A stretch of DNA of 64,000 nt from the NCBI GenBank assembly GCA_002840755.1, contig PHBZ01000007.1, positions 124,001 to 188,000 of the forward strand, in the 5' to 3' direction. The notes under the pieces were generated by a model. It saw nothing but the letters and a program-made list of their open reading frames with translations, searched no databases and was not told the DNA's origin. This stretch comes from Chloroflexi bacterium HGW-Chloroflexi-10 (GTDB taxonomy: Bacteria > Chloroflexota > Anaerolineae > Anaerolineales > Anaerolineaceae). Of this stretch, positions 1 through 9,515 are shown piece by piece (the first letter of the stretch is position 1; every line of letters begins with the position of its first letter). A program made the translations under genes and the position numbers.

Positions 1-827
1 TGAACACGACCCAAAAACTGGATACGCTCTCCCAACCCCAATTCTTCTACCAGTTGGAACATTTCATCTTCACGGGTACCGCCACCGGCCAGCGCCAGTA
101 ATACATCCTGATTCTGTACGAAACTCATTGCATGGATTAACACGTCCACTCGTTTTTCTTCGTCCAGCCGCCCCACATATACAAAGACCTTTTTCTCCTG
201 CGGCAACCCAAAGTGATCACGTAGGGCCTGTCGATCCTTATTTAACGACATGTTAAACCGTTGCAGTTCCACCCCACAGGATACCGGACGCACCGGTACG
301 GACAAACCATGCTGCAAAAGCATGCGAGCTGCCGCCCGCGAGGGAGCAGTAACCATGTCAGCCTGGTTCAAATAATCCAGAAAACCTTTCCAAACCAGGG
401 GCACCAGGCCTTTTTGTACTACGAAATTTTCGCCCGGCAAATAAGGCGCCCAGATGGCCGGGCCGGGATGGTGGGTAGCGACCACCGGGATCCCTCGTTT
501 CCTGGCCTCGCGCACCAGCATCTGGCTAACGGGAGCGGGGTCCTGAACATGGACCAAATCCGGATGGACACGCTCAAAAATATCACGTATCTGTCTGCTT
601 TCACACAGAGCAATACTGAGATCCTTATGAATAAATCGTAAATCAACCGCGGATGTACCCAGGATATGTACGTTATTGTGCACTTCTTCATCCGGCCGAT
701 CAATTCCCGGTAACAAAACATATACCTGGTGCCCCCTTTTAACCAGCTCTTCAGCCAGATTGGTTGTAAAAACCGCCTGCCCATTTAAGTGGGGTGCATA
801 TGTATGCGAAGCAATTAATATTCGCAT
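1..827 (-). CDS. GT4-family glycosyltransferase, 3' part outside window
   Basis: The reverse strand reads open from an ATG at 827 to the window edge (about 275 codons, C-terminus missing). The N-terminus MRILIASHTYAPHLNGQAVF, with the glycine-containing loop and the following NLAEELVKRGHQVYVL, is the usual start of a GT-B fold GT4 enzyme. Further on are DLVHVQDPAPV, an ATHHPG segment, and FVYVGRLDEEKRVDVLI, which begins the second Rossmann domain that binds the nucleotide sugar. GT4 enzymes of this kind transfer a sugar from NDP- or GDP-sugar to lipid or glycan acceptors at the cytoplasmic membrane face. The gene starts 3 nt after the DedA stop, so the two are probably cotranscribed. The acceptor cannot be told from sequence; a glycolipid synthase of the SqdX/PimB kind is one option. 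Confidence 0.88.
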   Translation of the reverse strand, partial: MRILIASHTYAPHLNGQAVFTTNLAEELVKRGHQVYVLLPGIDRPDEEVHNNVHILGTSAVDLRFIHKDLSIALCESRQIRDIFERVHPDLVHVQDPAPVSQMLVREARKRGIPVVATHHPGPAIWAPYLPGENFVVQKGLVPLVWKGFLDYLNQADMVTAPSRAAARMLLQHGLSVPVRPVSCGVELQRFNMSLNKDRQALRDHFGLPQEKKVFVYVGRLDEEKRVDVLIHAMSFVQNQDVLLALAGGGTREDEMFQLVEELGLGERIQFLGRV

Positions 828-830
828 GGC

Positions 831-1478
831 TTACTCCTCTTCTTCACCCATTGTGGTGTCTATATAAGTTTCCAAAGAAAGGCGCTTACTCAACAACCGC
901 TGAGCATACAGCGCAGCTACCACAAAGAATATTATCGAAAAACCAATTGCCACATAACGAATCCAATGTTCCAGCTTCATCAGGTTAATGGCAGTGAAAT
1001 AACCGAGGACCACAAATAAACCTGTCACCAAAAAATTGGTCAAAAAGATGGTAGGAAACCAACGTCGTATCGGCACACGAGCCACACCAGTGGCAATCAA
1101 AGCTGGCACGATCAGGCCATTGGTTAATTTAGAAACCATCAATATTTTTATGACATGTTTTTGAATGCTGCCTTTGAGCAAATTTACATTGCGGGGGTCA
1201 ATCCGCAGAATTTTCCAACGCAACAATGTATCTACACGGCCAAAATACCCCAAAAAGTACCATAGCGAGTCTGCTAATAGATTTCCTGCACTGGCAGCAA
1301 TAAAAACCGGGAGGGGTTGTAAATAACCGGTGGATGCCGCTGTAGAAGCTATCAGGATCGCAAAAGGACCTTCCACAACTACCAGCACCAGCAACACCAA
1401 ATACACCCACAGGTTTGCCTGAGCAGCACCGGGATCACTGGATAATAGTTGTTGAAAGAAGTTTCCTAAATCAATCAT
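831..1478 (-). CDS. DedA/VTT-domain membrane protein
   Basis: 215 residues with about five hydrophobic segments. The N-terminal part carries the DedA signature: an acidic EGPFAIL segment in a membrane stretch, then SAGNLLADSLWYFLG, and later a lysine and glycine-rich re-entrant segment (SKLTNGLIVPALIATG). DedA proteins are membrane proteins linked to lipid carrier (undecaprenyl phosphate) or phospholipid scrambling and to proton-motive-force homeostasis. The downstream GT4 glycosyltransferase starts 3 nt after its stop, which fits a role in moving a glycolipid or carrier across the membrane, though that is inference. The C-terminus is acidic (four Glu). The start at 1478 has only a weak Shine-Dalgarno (GGAATTG). 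Confidence 0.85.
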   Translation of the reverse strand: MIDLGNFFQQLLSSDPGAAQANLWVYLVLLVLVVVEGPFAILIASTAASTGYLQPLPVFIAASAGNLLADSLWYFLGYFGRVDTLLRWKILRIDPRNVNLLKGSIQKHVIKILMVSKLTNGLIVPALIATGVARVPIRRWFPTIFLTNFLVTGLFVVLGYFTAINLMKLEHWIRYVAIGFSIIFFVVAALYAQRLLSKRLSLETYIDTTMGEEEE

Positions 1479-1576
1479 GTCTGTTCAATTCCACAGAAAT
1501 CGCTTTTATTCGTTAAAATGCCCATTCCTATTATTAGTATTATAATGAAAGCTGCCCATCTCGTATAGTACCAAGC

Positions 1577-2656
1577 TTATTCAAGCGACGAAGTGGTGCT
1601 TTCAGCCTGAACCAATTTAGCCGCATCCGGTTCTATGACAACCTGTTTGTCGGTCGGGCGGGTATATACGGCCAGGTCATAGCGCAGTTTTATCGCTCCA
1701 CGGGTAACTTTAACATACCAACATGTCAAACCAGCACCTACCAGCAAGGCAAAAATACCTATCAAACCCGCTTCAGGGCCAAAAGCGCCACCGGTCAACA
1801 ATTCCGGTCCCCCCTGTTGAATACCGATAAAAGTTCCTGAAGTGGTCGTACCGCTCACCGGAAAACCAAACACATTACCCTGGAAGAAATTCCAGGTGAT
1901 ATGCAGCCCAATCGGAATGGCTAATTCTCCAGTAAGCACAAAACCCAACCCAAGGAAGAAGCCGGCCAGAACCAGGCTGAGCGTGGAAACCAGCGTGGCG
2001 TTTGGGTTACCCGCATGTAATAAACCAAAAACAGAAGAAGAAAGCACGTAACCAATCCACAAGCCCCCGCGGGCTCCCAAGGCTTTCCAGTTAAATCCTT
2101 CAGCCAGGTTGCGCAGCATGTACCCACGGCTGATCATTTCTTCATAAATACCTACAAACAAAAAGCCTATCAGTGAAATCAGAATAGCCCCGGCAAAGGA
2201 GACAGTGCTGCGGTTGACCAGATACCCCTCAATGCGGACCCAACCCGCCAGGTATTCGATGAGAAAAATCATCAACATCAGCCCGGCGCCCAGCAGCAGC
2301 CCAAAGCCCATGTCCCGCCACCATTGTTTGGAAAAATGAAAACCAAAATCGGAAAATTTTCGCCGGTCAATCCAACGCCCGGCAATCCAGAATCCGGCTA
2401 CTGCGGCCAGGGTAACACCCAAACCATTTACCAGAAAGAAAATTCCGCCGCCAAAGGACATCAAAGCATCTGTCATGGCCTGCGGACTCAGCATCGATTC
2501 AACCGGCAATGTTCCGGAAATCGCCATCCATGCAAAAGCGATCAGACCAAACACAATCCCAACCAATTGAGGAATGATCAAATAAAATAAGGCTTGCAGC
2601 AGAAACCGCCATAAGGCGCGCATACGATGTTGAACTGCATTATAAAAAGGATTCAT
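1577..2656 (-). CDS. CPBP family intramembrane glutamic endopeptidase
   Basis: 359 residues and multi-pass membrane. It carries the three motifs of the CPBP/Abi (Rce1-like) family in order: EEMISRG (EExxxR), FGLLHAGN (FxxxH) and HITWNFFQGN (HxxxN), the Glu and His residues that activate water inside the membrane. Family members cleave membrane-embedded substrates; bacterial ones are tied to bacteriocin maturation or immunity and to signalling. I chose the ATG at 2656 rather than an upstream in-frame ATG because a perfect GGAGG sits just before it. Substrate unknown, and the neighbours give no hint. Confidence 0.87.
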   Translation of the reverse strand: MNPFYNAVQHRMRALWRFLLQALFYLIIPQLVGIVFGLIAFAWMAISGTLPVESMLSPQAMTDALMSFGGGIFFLVNGLGVTLAAVAGFWIAGRWIDRRKFSDFGFHFSKQWWRDMGFGLLLGAGLMLMIFLIEYLAGWVRIEGYLVNRSTVSFAGAILISLIGFLFVGIYEEMISRGYMLRNLAEGFNWKALGARGGLWIGYVLSSSVFGLLHAGNPNATLVSTLSLVLAGFFLGLGFVLTGELAIPIGLHITWNFFQGNVFGFPVSGTTTSGTFIGIQQGGPELLTGGAFGPEAGLIGIFALLVGAGLTCWYVKVTRGAIKLRYDLAVYTRPTDKQVVIEPDAAKLVQAESTTSSLE

Positions 2657-3093
2657 AAAAAAACCTCCAAAAGAATACCAATATACCATATACGAATTTT
2701 GTTTAGCAGAGTTGCAAAACAGAGGAATTCTACCGCTTAACCGCATGAATAGGGCTATACTTTCGGTTGGTTTTTCTAAAGTGATGCCTTATTGATAGAT
2801 TAGACTGCCTGTGCTCCATTTTGGTTTCAAAAAACAGGTAACCCTGGTAATTGTTGGTTTTTCCAACCCTTATCAGCGCAGGTCACGTATGTAAATCTGT
2901 AGCCAAAAACAGAGATACTCAACAAACCAAAGATGAAGAAAAGCAAGAACCTGGAGGCTGTTTCCCCGGTCACATCGCCTGAAAATAATGACAGTATGGG
3001 ATTGGGGTATTCTCTAATTTTTCGTGCTAGACTTGAATATATATATATTCATCTGATGATTAATGATCAGTTTTTTTACCTGGGAGGTCCTTT
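2657..3093. other. divergent intergenic region with AT palindrome
   Basis: 437 nt between the minus-strand CPBP gene and plus-strand corA, so it must hold promoters for both. No coding signal was found. A perfect 16-bp palindrome of alternating AT flanked by G/C lies at 3035-3050, about 44 nt before the corA start. It could be an operator or part of a melting region. The corA Shine-Dalgarno GGGAGG is at 3081-3086. Confidence 0.45.
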
Positions 3094-4029
3094 ATGTTAA
3101 AAATATTTACAACAAAAGGAAATAATACACTGGTTGAAATCGACGAATTTCAAGAAAAGTGTTGGGTTCATGTAGTGGACCCCAGTGTGGAAGATACGAA
3201 ACAACTGCACAACATAGGTGTACCGCCCGATTTCATCACGTATTCACTGGATGAGGATGAAAGACCGCGTATGGAAAAAGAAGATGACGGTACTATCCTG
3301 TTCCTGCTGCGTACGCCATTCTTTCAGGGTGATGAATTTGATATTCCCTATATAACCATCGTGCTGGGGATCATTTTCAAAGATAATATCATCATTACCA
3401 TTTCCAAAAGAGAGAATGAATTATTAAATCCTTTTCTGCAAAGTAAAGTCCGTGGTTTTTCTACCAATAAGAAAAACCGTTTTGTACTTTTTATTCTGCT
3501 GAAAACTGCCAAAAAATATCTGGAGCTTCTTAATCAAATCGATGCCAGAGTCGAATTGGTCGAAGACCGGCTGCAAAAATCACTCAATAATAAGGAAGTA
3601 TTGGAATTGTTAAAATTCCAAAAAAGCCTGGTTTATTTTGAAACCGGTCTGCGCACCAATGAAGTAATGATGGAAAAACTGGATCGCACCCGGATCTTTC
3701 TGGAATACGAAGAGGATGAGGACTTGCTGGATGACGTCATCACCGAGAACAAACAAGCACGTGAAATGGTGATGATATCCAGCACCATTTTATCCAGCAT
3801 GATGGATGCCTTTGCTTCGATCATTTCCAATAACCTGAATGATGTGATGAAGATCTTAACTTCGGTAACGATCGTTCTAAGCCTGCCTACTCTGGTAACC
3901 GGTTTCTTTGGAATGAATGTGATGATCCCATTTGCCGAAGGAGCGAATTCCGTATGGTTAATCCTGATGATCTGCGCCATTCTCATCGTGGCGGCTTTTC
4001 TCGTCTTCCTGTGGAGAAAATGGATCTAA
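3094..4029 (+). CDS. corA: CorA family magnesium/divalent cation transporter
   Basis: 311 residues. A large soluble N-terminal alpha/beta and helical domain is followed by two C-terminal transmembrane helices; the first ends with the family signature GMN (GFFGMNVMIPF, near residue 275). This is the CorA pentameric channel for Mg2+ (also Co2+/Ni2+). The length is typical. The start is supported by GGGAGG eight bases upstream. A long charged, coiled-coil-like region around residues 130-250 matches the CorA stalk helices. It is a single gene, convergent with the LAL regulator (22 nt between stop codons). Confidence 0.93.
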   Translation: MLKIFTTKGNNTLVEIDEFQEKCWVHVVDPSVEDTKQLHNIGVPPDFITYSLDEDERPRMEKEDDGTILFLLRTPFFQGDEFDIPYITIVLGIIFKDNIIITISKRENELLNPFLQSKVRGFSTNKKNRFVLFILLKTAKKYLELLNQIDARVELVEDRLQKSLNNKEVLELLKFQKSLVYFETGLRTNEVMMEKLDRTRIFLEYEEDEDLLDDVITENKQAREMVMISSTILSSMMDAFASIISNNLNDVMKILTSVTIVLSLPTLVTGFFGMNVMIPFAEGANSVWLILMICAILIVAAFLVFLWRKWI

Positions 4030-4051
4030 CATCGAATGACCTGGTAAGCGC

Positions 4052-6832
4052 TTATGTTTTTTTTAAGACACCTAATTCAATTACCCGTTTGAGCATAACC
4101 GAACGTGTATGCGTCCCAGTCTTACGATAAATGCTCTTAATGTGAACTTTGATTGTATTAACCGATATCATCAAGGCAACAGCAATTTCTTTTGTCGATT
4201 TTCCACCAGCAATTAATTTCAAAACATCCAACTCACGGTGGCTAAATGGTTCAGGCATTGGGTAAACCAGATCAGTGGTAGAGTGCCTATCCGTAACAAT
4301 TTTGGTTGGAACAATCACCTTTTTTTCTAACTCGACGATCAGGCTGCTTACCATGCTTCCGACTGCCGTTTGAACATTGATCTCCTCATCCAGAGGTTGC
4401 CGGGCGTATTGCTTGAGTAATGTTTTCATCGGATCGCCTTCATCTGTAAAGACCCTGCGGTAGTCTTCAGTGACAGCAATCTGTAATGCCTGATGGAGTG
4501 ACTTTATAGCCTGTTGGTAATTACCCGTTGCCTGGCAAACGAGTGATTTGAGTACCATTACTTCCAACAGGCGTTCTTGCATTTTTTGTTCTTCGAGCTT
4601 GGGTACTAATTCACTCAACACATTGAGCGCATTCTCAGGCTCACCTTGGGCCAGGTAATACCGAATCAACGCGGTCTGTTTGGCCGGATTCGATTTTCCG
4701 GTAGGATCAAGGAAGTCAATCTGCACTTCAAAATTCAAATTCCTGGAGCTTAACTCCCCCGTTGCTGACCACATTTTGACCTGCATGTCGATTAACTGAG
4801 ACGACAAATAGTGAACAACCTGACGGTTAGAACGGTAACCATTTATTGCCTTATCAAAAAATATCTGAGAATTCGTTATGTCCTGACCAGCCAGAAAACA
4901 GTTTGCCAGACGAACGTAAAGCCATTCCTGCCGGATCCAATTAAGTGGGCTCATTTCAATCCGGTCATAATTTTCTATCACCCAACGGATCAGCTCACCG
5001 GCATGTTCCATTTGGTTTTTTTCCAAAGCTATTTCGGCCATGCCGGCCTTTGCAAAAGCCATTACGGCATCAGACATGCCAAATCGCAGAGCATAATCGA
5101 TCAGGTCTTGGTAATCCCGTTCTGCACCACCCAGGCGTCCCTGCATCTTTCGAACATAGGCCAGTTCCGATGCAGAATAGCAATACTCCCTCAGTAAACC
5201 ATAGTCAATTGCAAACCGGCATCCCTTGGAATATGCGTCTACGGCGGCTTCCAGATCACCTCGTGAAGCATATACTTCGGCAAGGTTATGCTGCATCAGA
5301 CCGGAGAAGTACACATCATTTTCAGGCGGGTTTTGCATGAGCGTCTTAAAATTTGATACGCTTTCGGCAGAGTTCTCATTCCAGTAATCCAGGCATGTCC
5401 GTATTACTGCAATTTCCCAGCGGATAAGTTTTTCGTCTTTAAGCGTAAGTTCTTTCTTCCTGGGCTTTTCCAGGATTTGTTCAAGGGCCTGTAGCTTAGG
5501 CTCAACCTTATCGAACCGTTCCAATAAGAAATTCGCCAGGGCATAATAAATCCCCAGTTGAGGTCGCTCACTGATCAGCTCGTCTGAAAACCGGCTGAGC
5601 CATTGCGCCAACTGGACCAGATCAAAGGTAATCACGGCCTGTAGTGCGCAGGTATCGATGATACTGGCGGCTTGTTCCACATCACCAAAAGCCAGCGCAT
5701 GATTGATAGCCTTATCCGGAAATCCAAATTCCTGCAGCCATGTGCAGGCCCTGCGATGCAGTTCTGCAATAATCTCAGGCTGCGTATCCCGCAAATACTT
5801 CTGTAAAGTATCGCTAAATAGCCGGTGATAACTAAACCAGTGGCGGTGCTCATCCAGGGCAACAATAAATAAATTCGCCGATTGAATCCGGTTAAGCATC
5901 TCAAGGCTGTCCTTACGCTGCAGAACAGCATCACAAAGGGGTGCGGAAAGTTCAGAGAGAAGCGATGTTTTTAGCAGAAAATCCCGAAGCTCCGGGGTTT
6001 GCTGATCCAGCACTTCTTCAGTCAAGTACTCAAAGATCTGTTGATTCTTTTCCGGCAAGTTAGCAATGAAGGCCTTCTTGTCCGGTTGACTTTGCAAAGA
6101 AAGCGTAACCAGTTGTAATCCGGCAATCCAACCTTCGGTAGCCACCAGCAGGGAGGCTGCCTGATCATGATCTATATCCACTTCCATAGCGGATGAGAAA
6201 AAGTTCTTAACTTCTTGCAAATTAAACGAGAGGTCTTTTGCAGTCAATTCAACCAGTTGCCTTTGTGCCCGAAGACGTGATAAGGGGAAAGGGGGTTTTA
6301 CCCGGCTGGAGATTACCAGGTGCAGGTTCTTCGGCTGGTGATTAAGCAGATAACGCATCTCCTGATGAACACGATCATCCGTTATCCACTGGTAATCATC
6401 CAGGACTAATACAAGTTGATACGGAATCTGCGTGATGGCATTGAAAAGAGGTGTCAGAGATTCGATTGGCGACTTCTCAACCCGGTCTTGATATGAACGC
6501 TGCGGGTCAAATTGAAGGTGAGCATACACTTTTTTTAAAGCTGTAGCAATATAGGACCAGAAATGGAGAGGTTCGTTATCAAACGAATCAACCGTCAGCC
6601 AGATTATTCGCCAGTCCGGCATCATGATACCGGACAACCATTCGACCAATACGGTGGTTTTTCCATACCCGGTTGGGGCAACCAGTAAAGTAAGCTGTCT
6701 ATCCATTCCCGTTTTTAAAATATCTGTCAGGCGGCGGCGCAGAACAATGCGGTACCGGACCACAGGTACTTCAAATTTTGTCACCAACAGGGCATTAAAC
6801 GGATTAGAACCGGACAGTATTTTTTCCTTCAT
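4052..6832 (-). CDS. LuxR-family LAL (MalT-like) ATP-dependent transcriptional regulator
   Basis: 926 residues. The N-terminal NTPase has Walker A APTGYGKTT (about residue 53) and a Walker B-like LVLVLDDYQWI. The middle is a long helical TPR-like region. The C-terminus is a LuxR/FixJ helix-turn-helix (FSHRELDVLKLIAGGKSTKEI, then SVNTIKVHIKSIYRKTG). This is the architecture of MalT and other LAL activators, which bind ATP and an inducer before activating promoters. The opening LLVTKFEVP is common in this family. Its target is not evident: it is convergent with corA and lies downstream of the cytochrome/flavoprotein pair on the same strand, separated by a strong hairpin. Confidence 0.92.
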   Translation of the reverse strand: MKEKILSGSNPFNALLVTKFEVPVVRYRIVLRRRLTDILKTGMDRQLTLLVAPTGYGKTTVLVEWLSGIMMPDWRIIWLTVDSFDNEPLHFWSYIATALKKVYAHLQFDPQRSYQDRVEKSPIESLTPLFNAITQIPYQLVLVLDDYQWITDDRVHQEMRYLLNHQPKNLHLVISSRVKPPFPLSRLRAQRQLVELTAKDLSFNLQEVKNFFSSAMEVDIDHDQAASLLVATEGWIAGLQLVTLSLQSQPDKKAFIANLPEKNQQIFEYLTEEVLDQQTPELRDFLLKTSLLSELSAPLCDAVLQRKDSLEMLNRIQSANLFIVALDEHRHWFSYHRLFSDTLQKYLRDTQPEIIAELHRRACTWLQEFGFPDKAINHALAFGDVEQAASIIDTCALQAVITFDLVQLAQWLSRFSDELISERPQLGIYYALANFLLERFDKVEPKLQALEQILEKPRKKELTLKDEKLIRWEIAVIRTCLDYWNENSAESVSNFKTLMQNPPENDVYFSGLMQHNLAEVYASRGDLEAAVDAYSKGCRFAIDYGLLREYCYSASELAYVRKMQGRLGGAERDYQDLIDYALRFGMSDAVMAFAKAGMAEIALEKNQMEHAGELIRWVIENYDRIEMSPLNWIRQEWLYVRLANCFLAGQDITNSQIFFDKAINGYRSNRQVVHYLSSQLIDMQVKMWSATGELSSRNLNFEVQIDFLDPTGKSNPAKQTALIRYYLAQGEPENALNVLSELVPKLEEQKMQERLLEVMVLKSLVCQATGNYQQAIKSLHQALQIAVTEDYRRVFTDEGDPMKTLLKQYARQPLDEEINVQTAVGSMVSSLIVELEKKVIVPTKIVTDRHSTTDLVYPMPEPFSHRELDVLKLIAGGKSTKEIAVALMISVNTIKVHIKSIYRKTGTHTRSVMLKRVIELGVLKKT

Positions 6833-6965
6833 GAATTACCTATAAGAATGAGCACCAAAAATTATAAAGTGGACGCAAGCGATAAGAAACAACATACCAT
6901 TAATAACATTTTCGTAACAAGAAATACATTAAAATATTATTAAAAATTATAGCATATAAGCGCGA

Positions 6966-7008
6966 AGAGGGATGGCGCCTGGAGCTTTACTCCGAGCGCC
7001 ATCCCTCT
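6966..7008. terminator. long GC-rich hairpin with T-rich flank
   Basis: A perfect 13-bp inverted repeat (AGAGGGATGGCGC / GCGCCATCCCTCT) encloses a second small stem (GGAG/CTCC), followed on the plus strand by TTTTATTTTT. It lies between the five-heme cytochrome gene (ends 7065, minus) and the LAL regulator start (6832, minus). The position suits a terminator of the cytochrome/flavoprotein transcript, but the T-tract is on the other strand, so the direction is uncertain. Confidence 0.6.
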
Positions 7009-7064
7009 TTTATTTTTCTCCCCTTTCCCAGTATTGGGTTAGGGTTTAATCCGGAACTGGCAAA

Positions 7065-7697
7065 TCAGTCACTACTTGTAATCTGTTCAAGGTGACCAAT
7101 CTTTCCGCGGTCTTCAATAGGCTCTCCCGTCATCCGTTGACCACCGTTATCGTGGCAGCTGGAGCAGTAATCAATTTGTTCTCCATGCGAGATATGACAT
7201 TCACTACACGGCATAAAACCCCAATGGCTGTTATGCGGGTTCCTGAAAAGAAAATCCGTCACATCCGCGACATACTCCTGGCTGATATGGCAATCTAGGC
7301 ACATTTCATCCGTGTAAACCCGCTTGAGGATCTTCCCTTGCGTATCCACTTCGTAATTGCCGACCAGGTAATTAACCCCTGAGGCAATTTCTGCCGGGAC
7401 TGGATAGTCATGACAATCTTTACACTCAACACCGGCTTGTTGGTGGACGTTATCCATGGTGTTGCCGGTCTGGTATGAAGTAACATTGGGCTGCATGATG
7501 TGACAGGTGGAGCAAAAGTTTGGATTGGTATCCGATTGGTGAATCACGGCCATACTGCCAATACCAATTGCAACCAGCGCGATGATAACAATATTCGATA
7601 TGGTTAAGACTTTTAGCCAGTTGGTTTTCTGGCGGGGTTTGGTCTCTTTTGCTTTATCTGTGGAAGGTTTAAATTTGAGCATCGTTAACAACTTCAC
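7065..7697 (-). CDS. NapC/NirT-type membrane-anchored pentaheme cytochrome c
   Basis: Up to 210 residues. One transmembrane helix (about residues 28-50) is followed by five CXXCH heme motifs: CSTCH, CKDCH, CLDCH, CSECH and CSSCH. The NapC/NirT/NrfH family takes electrons from menaquinol at the outer membrane face and passes them to periplasmic reductases; most members have four hemes, so five is slightly unusual. It follows the flavoprotein gene by about 105 nt on the same strand, and the pair resembles quinol-linked periplasmic flavoprotein reductases such as fumarate or urocanate reductases. The start is either GTG 7697 or ATG 7682; neither has a good Shine-Dalgarno. Confidence 0.9.
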   Translation of the reverse strand: MKLLTMLKFKPSTDKAKETKPRQKTNWLKVLTISNIVIIALVAIGIGSMAVIHQSDTNPNFCSTCHIMQPNVTSYQTGNTMDNVHQQAGVECKDCHDYPVPAEIASGVNYLVGNYEVDTQGKILKRVYTDEMCLDCHISQEYVADVTDFLFRNPHNSHWGFMPCSECHISHGEQIDYCSSCHDNGGQRMTGEPIEDRGKIGHLEQITSSD

Positions 7698-7742
7698 TAT
7701 CTACTAATAAGAAAATAAAATGGTTCCTTGAAACGGTTTCGC

Positions 7743-7781
7743 AGGCGGCCTCATGCAAAAGGTCTTTGCAAGCGGCCGCCT
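7743..7781 (-). promoter_or_regulatory. intercistronic hairpin
   Basis: Nested inverted repeat: outer arms AGGCGGCC / GGCCGCCT (8 bp), inner arms TGCAAA / TTTGCA (6 bp). It lies in the gap between the flavoprotein stop and the cytochrome start. With no T-tract it is more likely an mRNA-processing or stability element, tuning the ratio of the two products, than a terminator. Function inferred. Confidence 0.4.
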
Positions 7782-7802
7782 CGGACAAAAAAGTACTGAA
7801 AA

Positions 7803-9515
7803 TTACAGGTTTTCGGGTTCGCCGGCAATAATGCGCGCGACACGGCGGGCAAATGTGGTAGTCCGACCGTTAGCATAACCGGTGAACAGGTTAGGATATG
7901 TGTGGGCAAAGTAGCTGCCGGAAGAGTCGCCAATGACGGAGAGACCTTCAAAGGGCTCATTCATCGCATCCAAAGGACGCATCTGTGTGTCAATGCGGAT
8001 ACCGTCCAGGGTGCACAGGTGCCAACCGGTCAGCCGGATGCCATAATACGGACCGGATTTCAGCGGCAGGAGGCGATAAGCGTCTTTGTAGAAGTCCTCG
8101 TCCACGCCTTTTTCGGCTAGTTCATTGTAACGATTGAATGTTGCCGCGAATGTATCCGCGGGAATATTGAGTTTGGCCGCCAGTTCTTCGGGAGTGTCTG
8201 CCATCTGCAGATGACCGCTGTCTATCAGGCCTTGCAAAATTTTCGTCCATTCTTCTTTGATAACTGCCAGATCTGTCCCCGTTGACTCGAGACCGGCGGT
8301 CTTGAAAACGTCATTGGGACTGCCATTGGGGAAGGGATAAATTCGGGAGCAGCCAGTGGTTGAGAACTGAGTAACCTGCTCAAACCAGGCAGAGTCCATT
8401 ATGGCACAGTAGGTCGCGCCTGGCTGGCGGGCAGCAGCATGCAAAATGAAATCGTATGGGCCAGATTCATTCGTGAAGCGCTCACCCAGCAAATTGACCT
8501 TCAGCCATGGTTGCGAACCGAGCCAGAAAAAGCCGGGGACGGTCATGGTCGCTGGTGTTTCGTTAGGCAACAATCCCATCCGGTCAAAAAGCATGCTGGA
8601 ATGGCACTCATCCATAGCGGCGCCCATCCACAAGCAGGCCTTAATTCCATCGCCGGAGATCGCGCCGGGCATTGGTTTGGTCATGATCATTACGTCCGCG
8701 GGCTGGAGCGCATTCATCATGGCCGGGTTATTCTGGTAACCGCCTGTTGAAAGTACGATACCTTTTTTGCCAACGAACCGAATTTGTTTGCCATCTTTAT
8801 TTGTGGCAATCGCCGCGGTGACCTTTTTACCTTCGTGCTCGAACTTCACAAAAGAAGTATCGAAGTGGTATACACCACCCAACTCCTCAATGTATTCCTT
8901 CATGATAGTCGCGCCGTCTGTGCCGGCGGCAAAATCACCGCTGTGCCCCGTAGGAAACTTTGGGTATGTGGAAGAAGAGAAATCGGGTTCGTAACCACCT
9001 TCGAAGTAAAACTTAGCTCCTCGTTTCTCGAGCAGTTCACCAATCCAATCAATCGCAGCGCCACTCTCGTTCGCCCAGATACGTGGTAAACGTTGGTCAA
9101 TCCGATTAGCAGAATACATGGCGTGATAATGCAAAATGGCTGCCTTATCCAGCTTAACCCCTTCTTCTACCTGCCACTTGGAATCGACAGCGCCCCAGTC
9201 ATTGCGCAATGTGCTGACTGTAGCGTTCTTTTCCAGAAGGATCGTTTTTATGCCTTTTTCAAGAAGAGAGGCCGCGACATAAGCACCACCAGTGCCTGCG
9301 CCAATAACAATGACGTCGCTTTCAATGGTTTCTGCAATACTGCCAATGGCAGGTTCCTGACCTAACCAATCCTCGGTTCCAGCGGGAGTTTCCGTCGCCT
9401 TGGCTGTAGAATCAACAACTCTTGGCGCGCAGCCAGCCAAAAGTCCAGCGCCTGCAGCAAGCGCTGTACCTTTCAGGAAATCGCGTCGGTTCAACCCTAA
9501 TTTCTCACTCTTCAT
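7803..9515 (-). CDS. Tat-exported FAD-dependent reductase/dehydrogenase (fumarate reductase flavoprotein-like), lipoprotein
   Basis: 570 residues. The N-terminus has a twin-arginine signal (LNRRDFLKG) and a lipobox LLAGC (about residues 25-29), so it is predicted to be folded with FAD, exported and lipid-anchored. The dinucleotide-binding motif is VIVIGAGTGGAYVAASLLEKG, followed by LLEKN. The C-terminal FAD motif region includes LSVIGDSSGSYF. This is the FAD_binding_2 fold shared by fumarate reductase, urocanate reductase and 3-ketosteroid dehydrogenase. It lacks the heme and FMN-binding domains of Shewanella-type enzymes, so the downstream five-heme cytochrome is the likely electron donor. 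AGGAGG precedes the ATG. The substrate cannot be named from sequence. Confidence 0.87.
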   Translation of the reverse strand: MKSEKLGLNRRDFLKGTALAAGAGLLAGCAPRVVDSTAKATETPAGTEDWLGQEPAIGSIAETIESDVIVIGAGTGGAYVAASLLEKGIKTILLEKNATVSTLRNDWGAVDSKWQVEEGVKLDKAAILHYHAMYSANRIDQRLPRIWANESGAAIDWIGELLEKRGAKFYFEGGYEPDFSSSTYPKFPTGHSGDFAAGTDGATIMKEYIEELGGVYHFDTSFVKFEHEGKKVTAAIATNKDGKQIRFVGKKGIVLSTGGYQNNPAMMNALQPADVMIMTKPMPGAISGDGIKACLWMGAAMDECHSSMLFDRMGLLPNETPATMTVPGFFWLGSQPWLKVNLLGERFTNESGPYDFILHAAARQPGATYCAIMDSAWFEQVTQFSTTGCSRIYPFPNGSPNDVFKTAGLESTGTDLAVIKEEWTKILQGLIDSGHLQMADTPEELAAKLNIPADTFAATFNRYNELAEKGVDEDFYKDAYRLLPLKSGPYYGIRLTGWHLCTLDGIRIDTQMRPLDAMNEPFEGLSVIGDSSGSYFAHTYPNLFTGYANGRTTTFARRVARIIAGEPENL

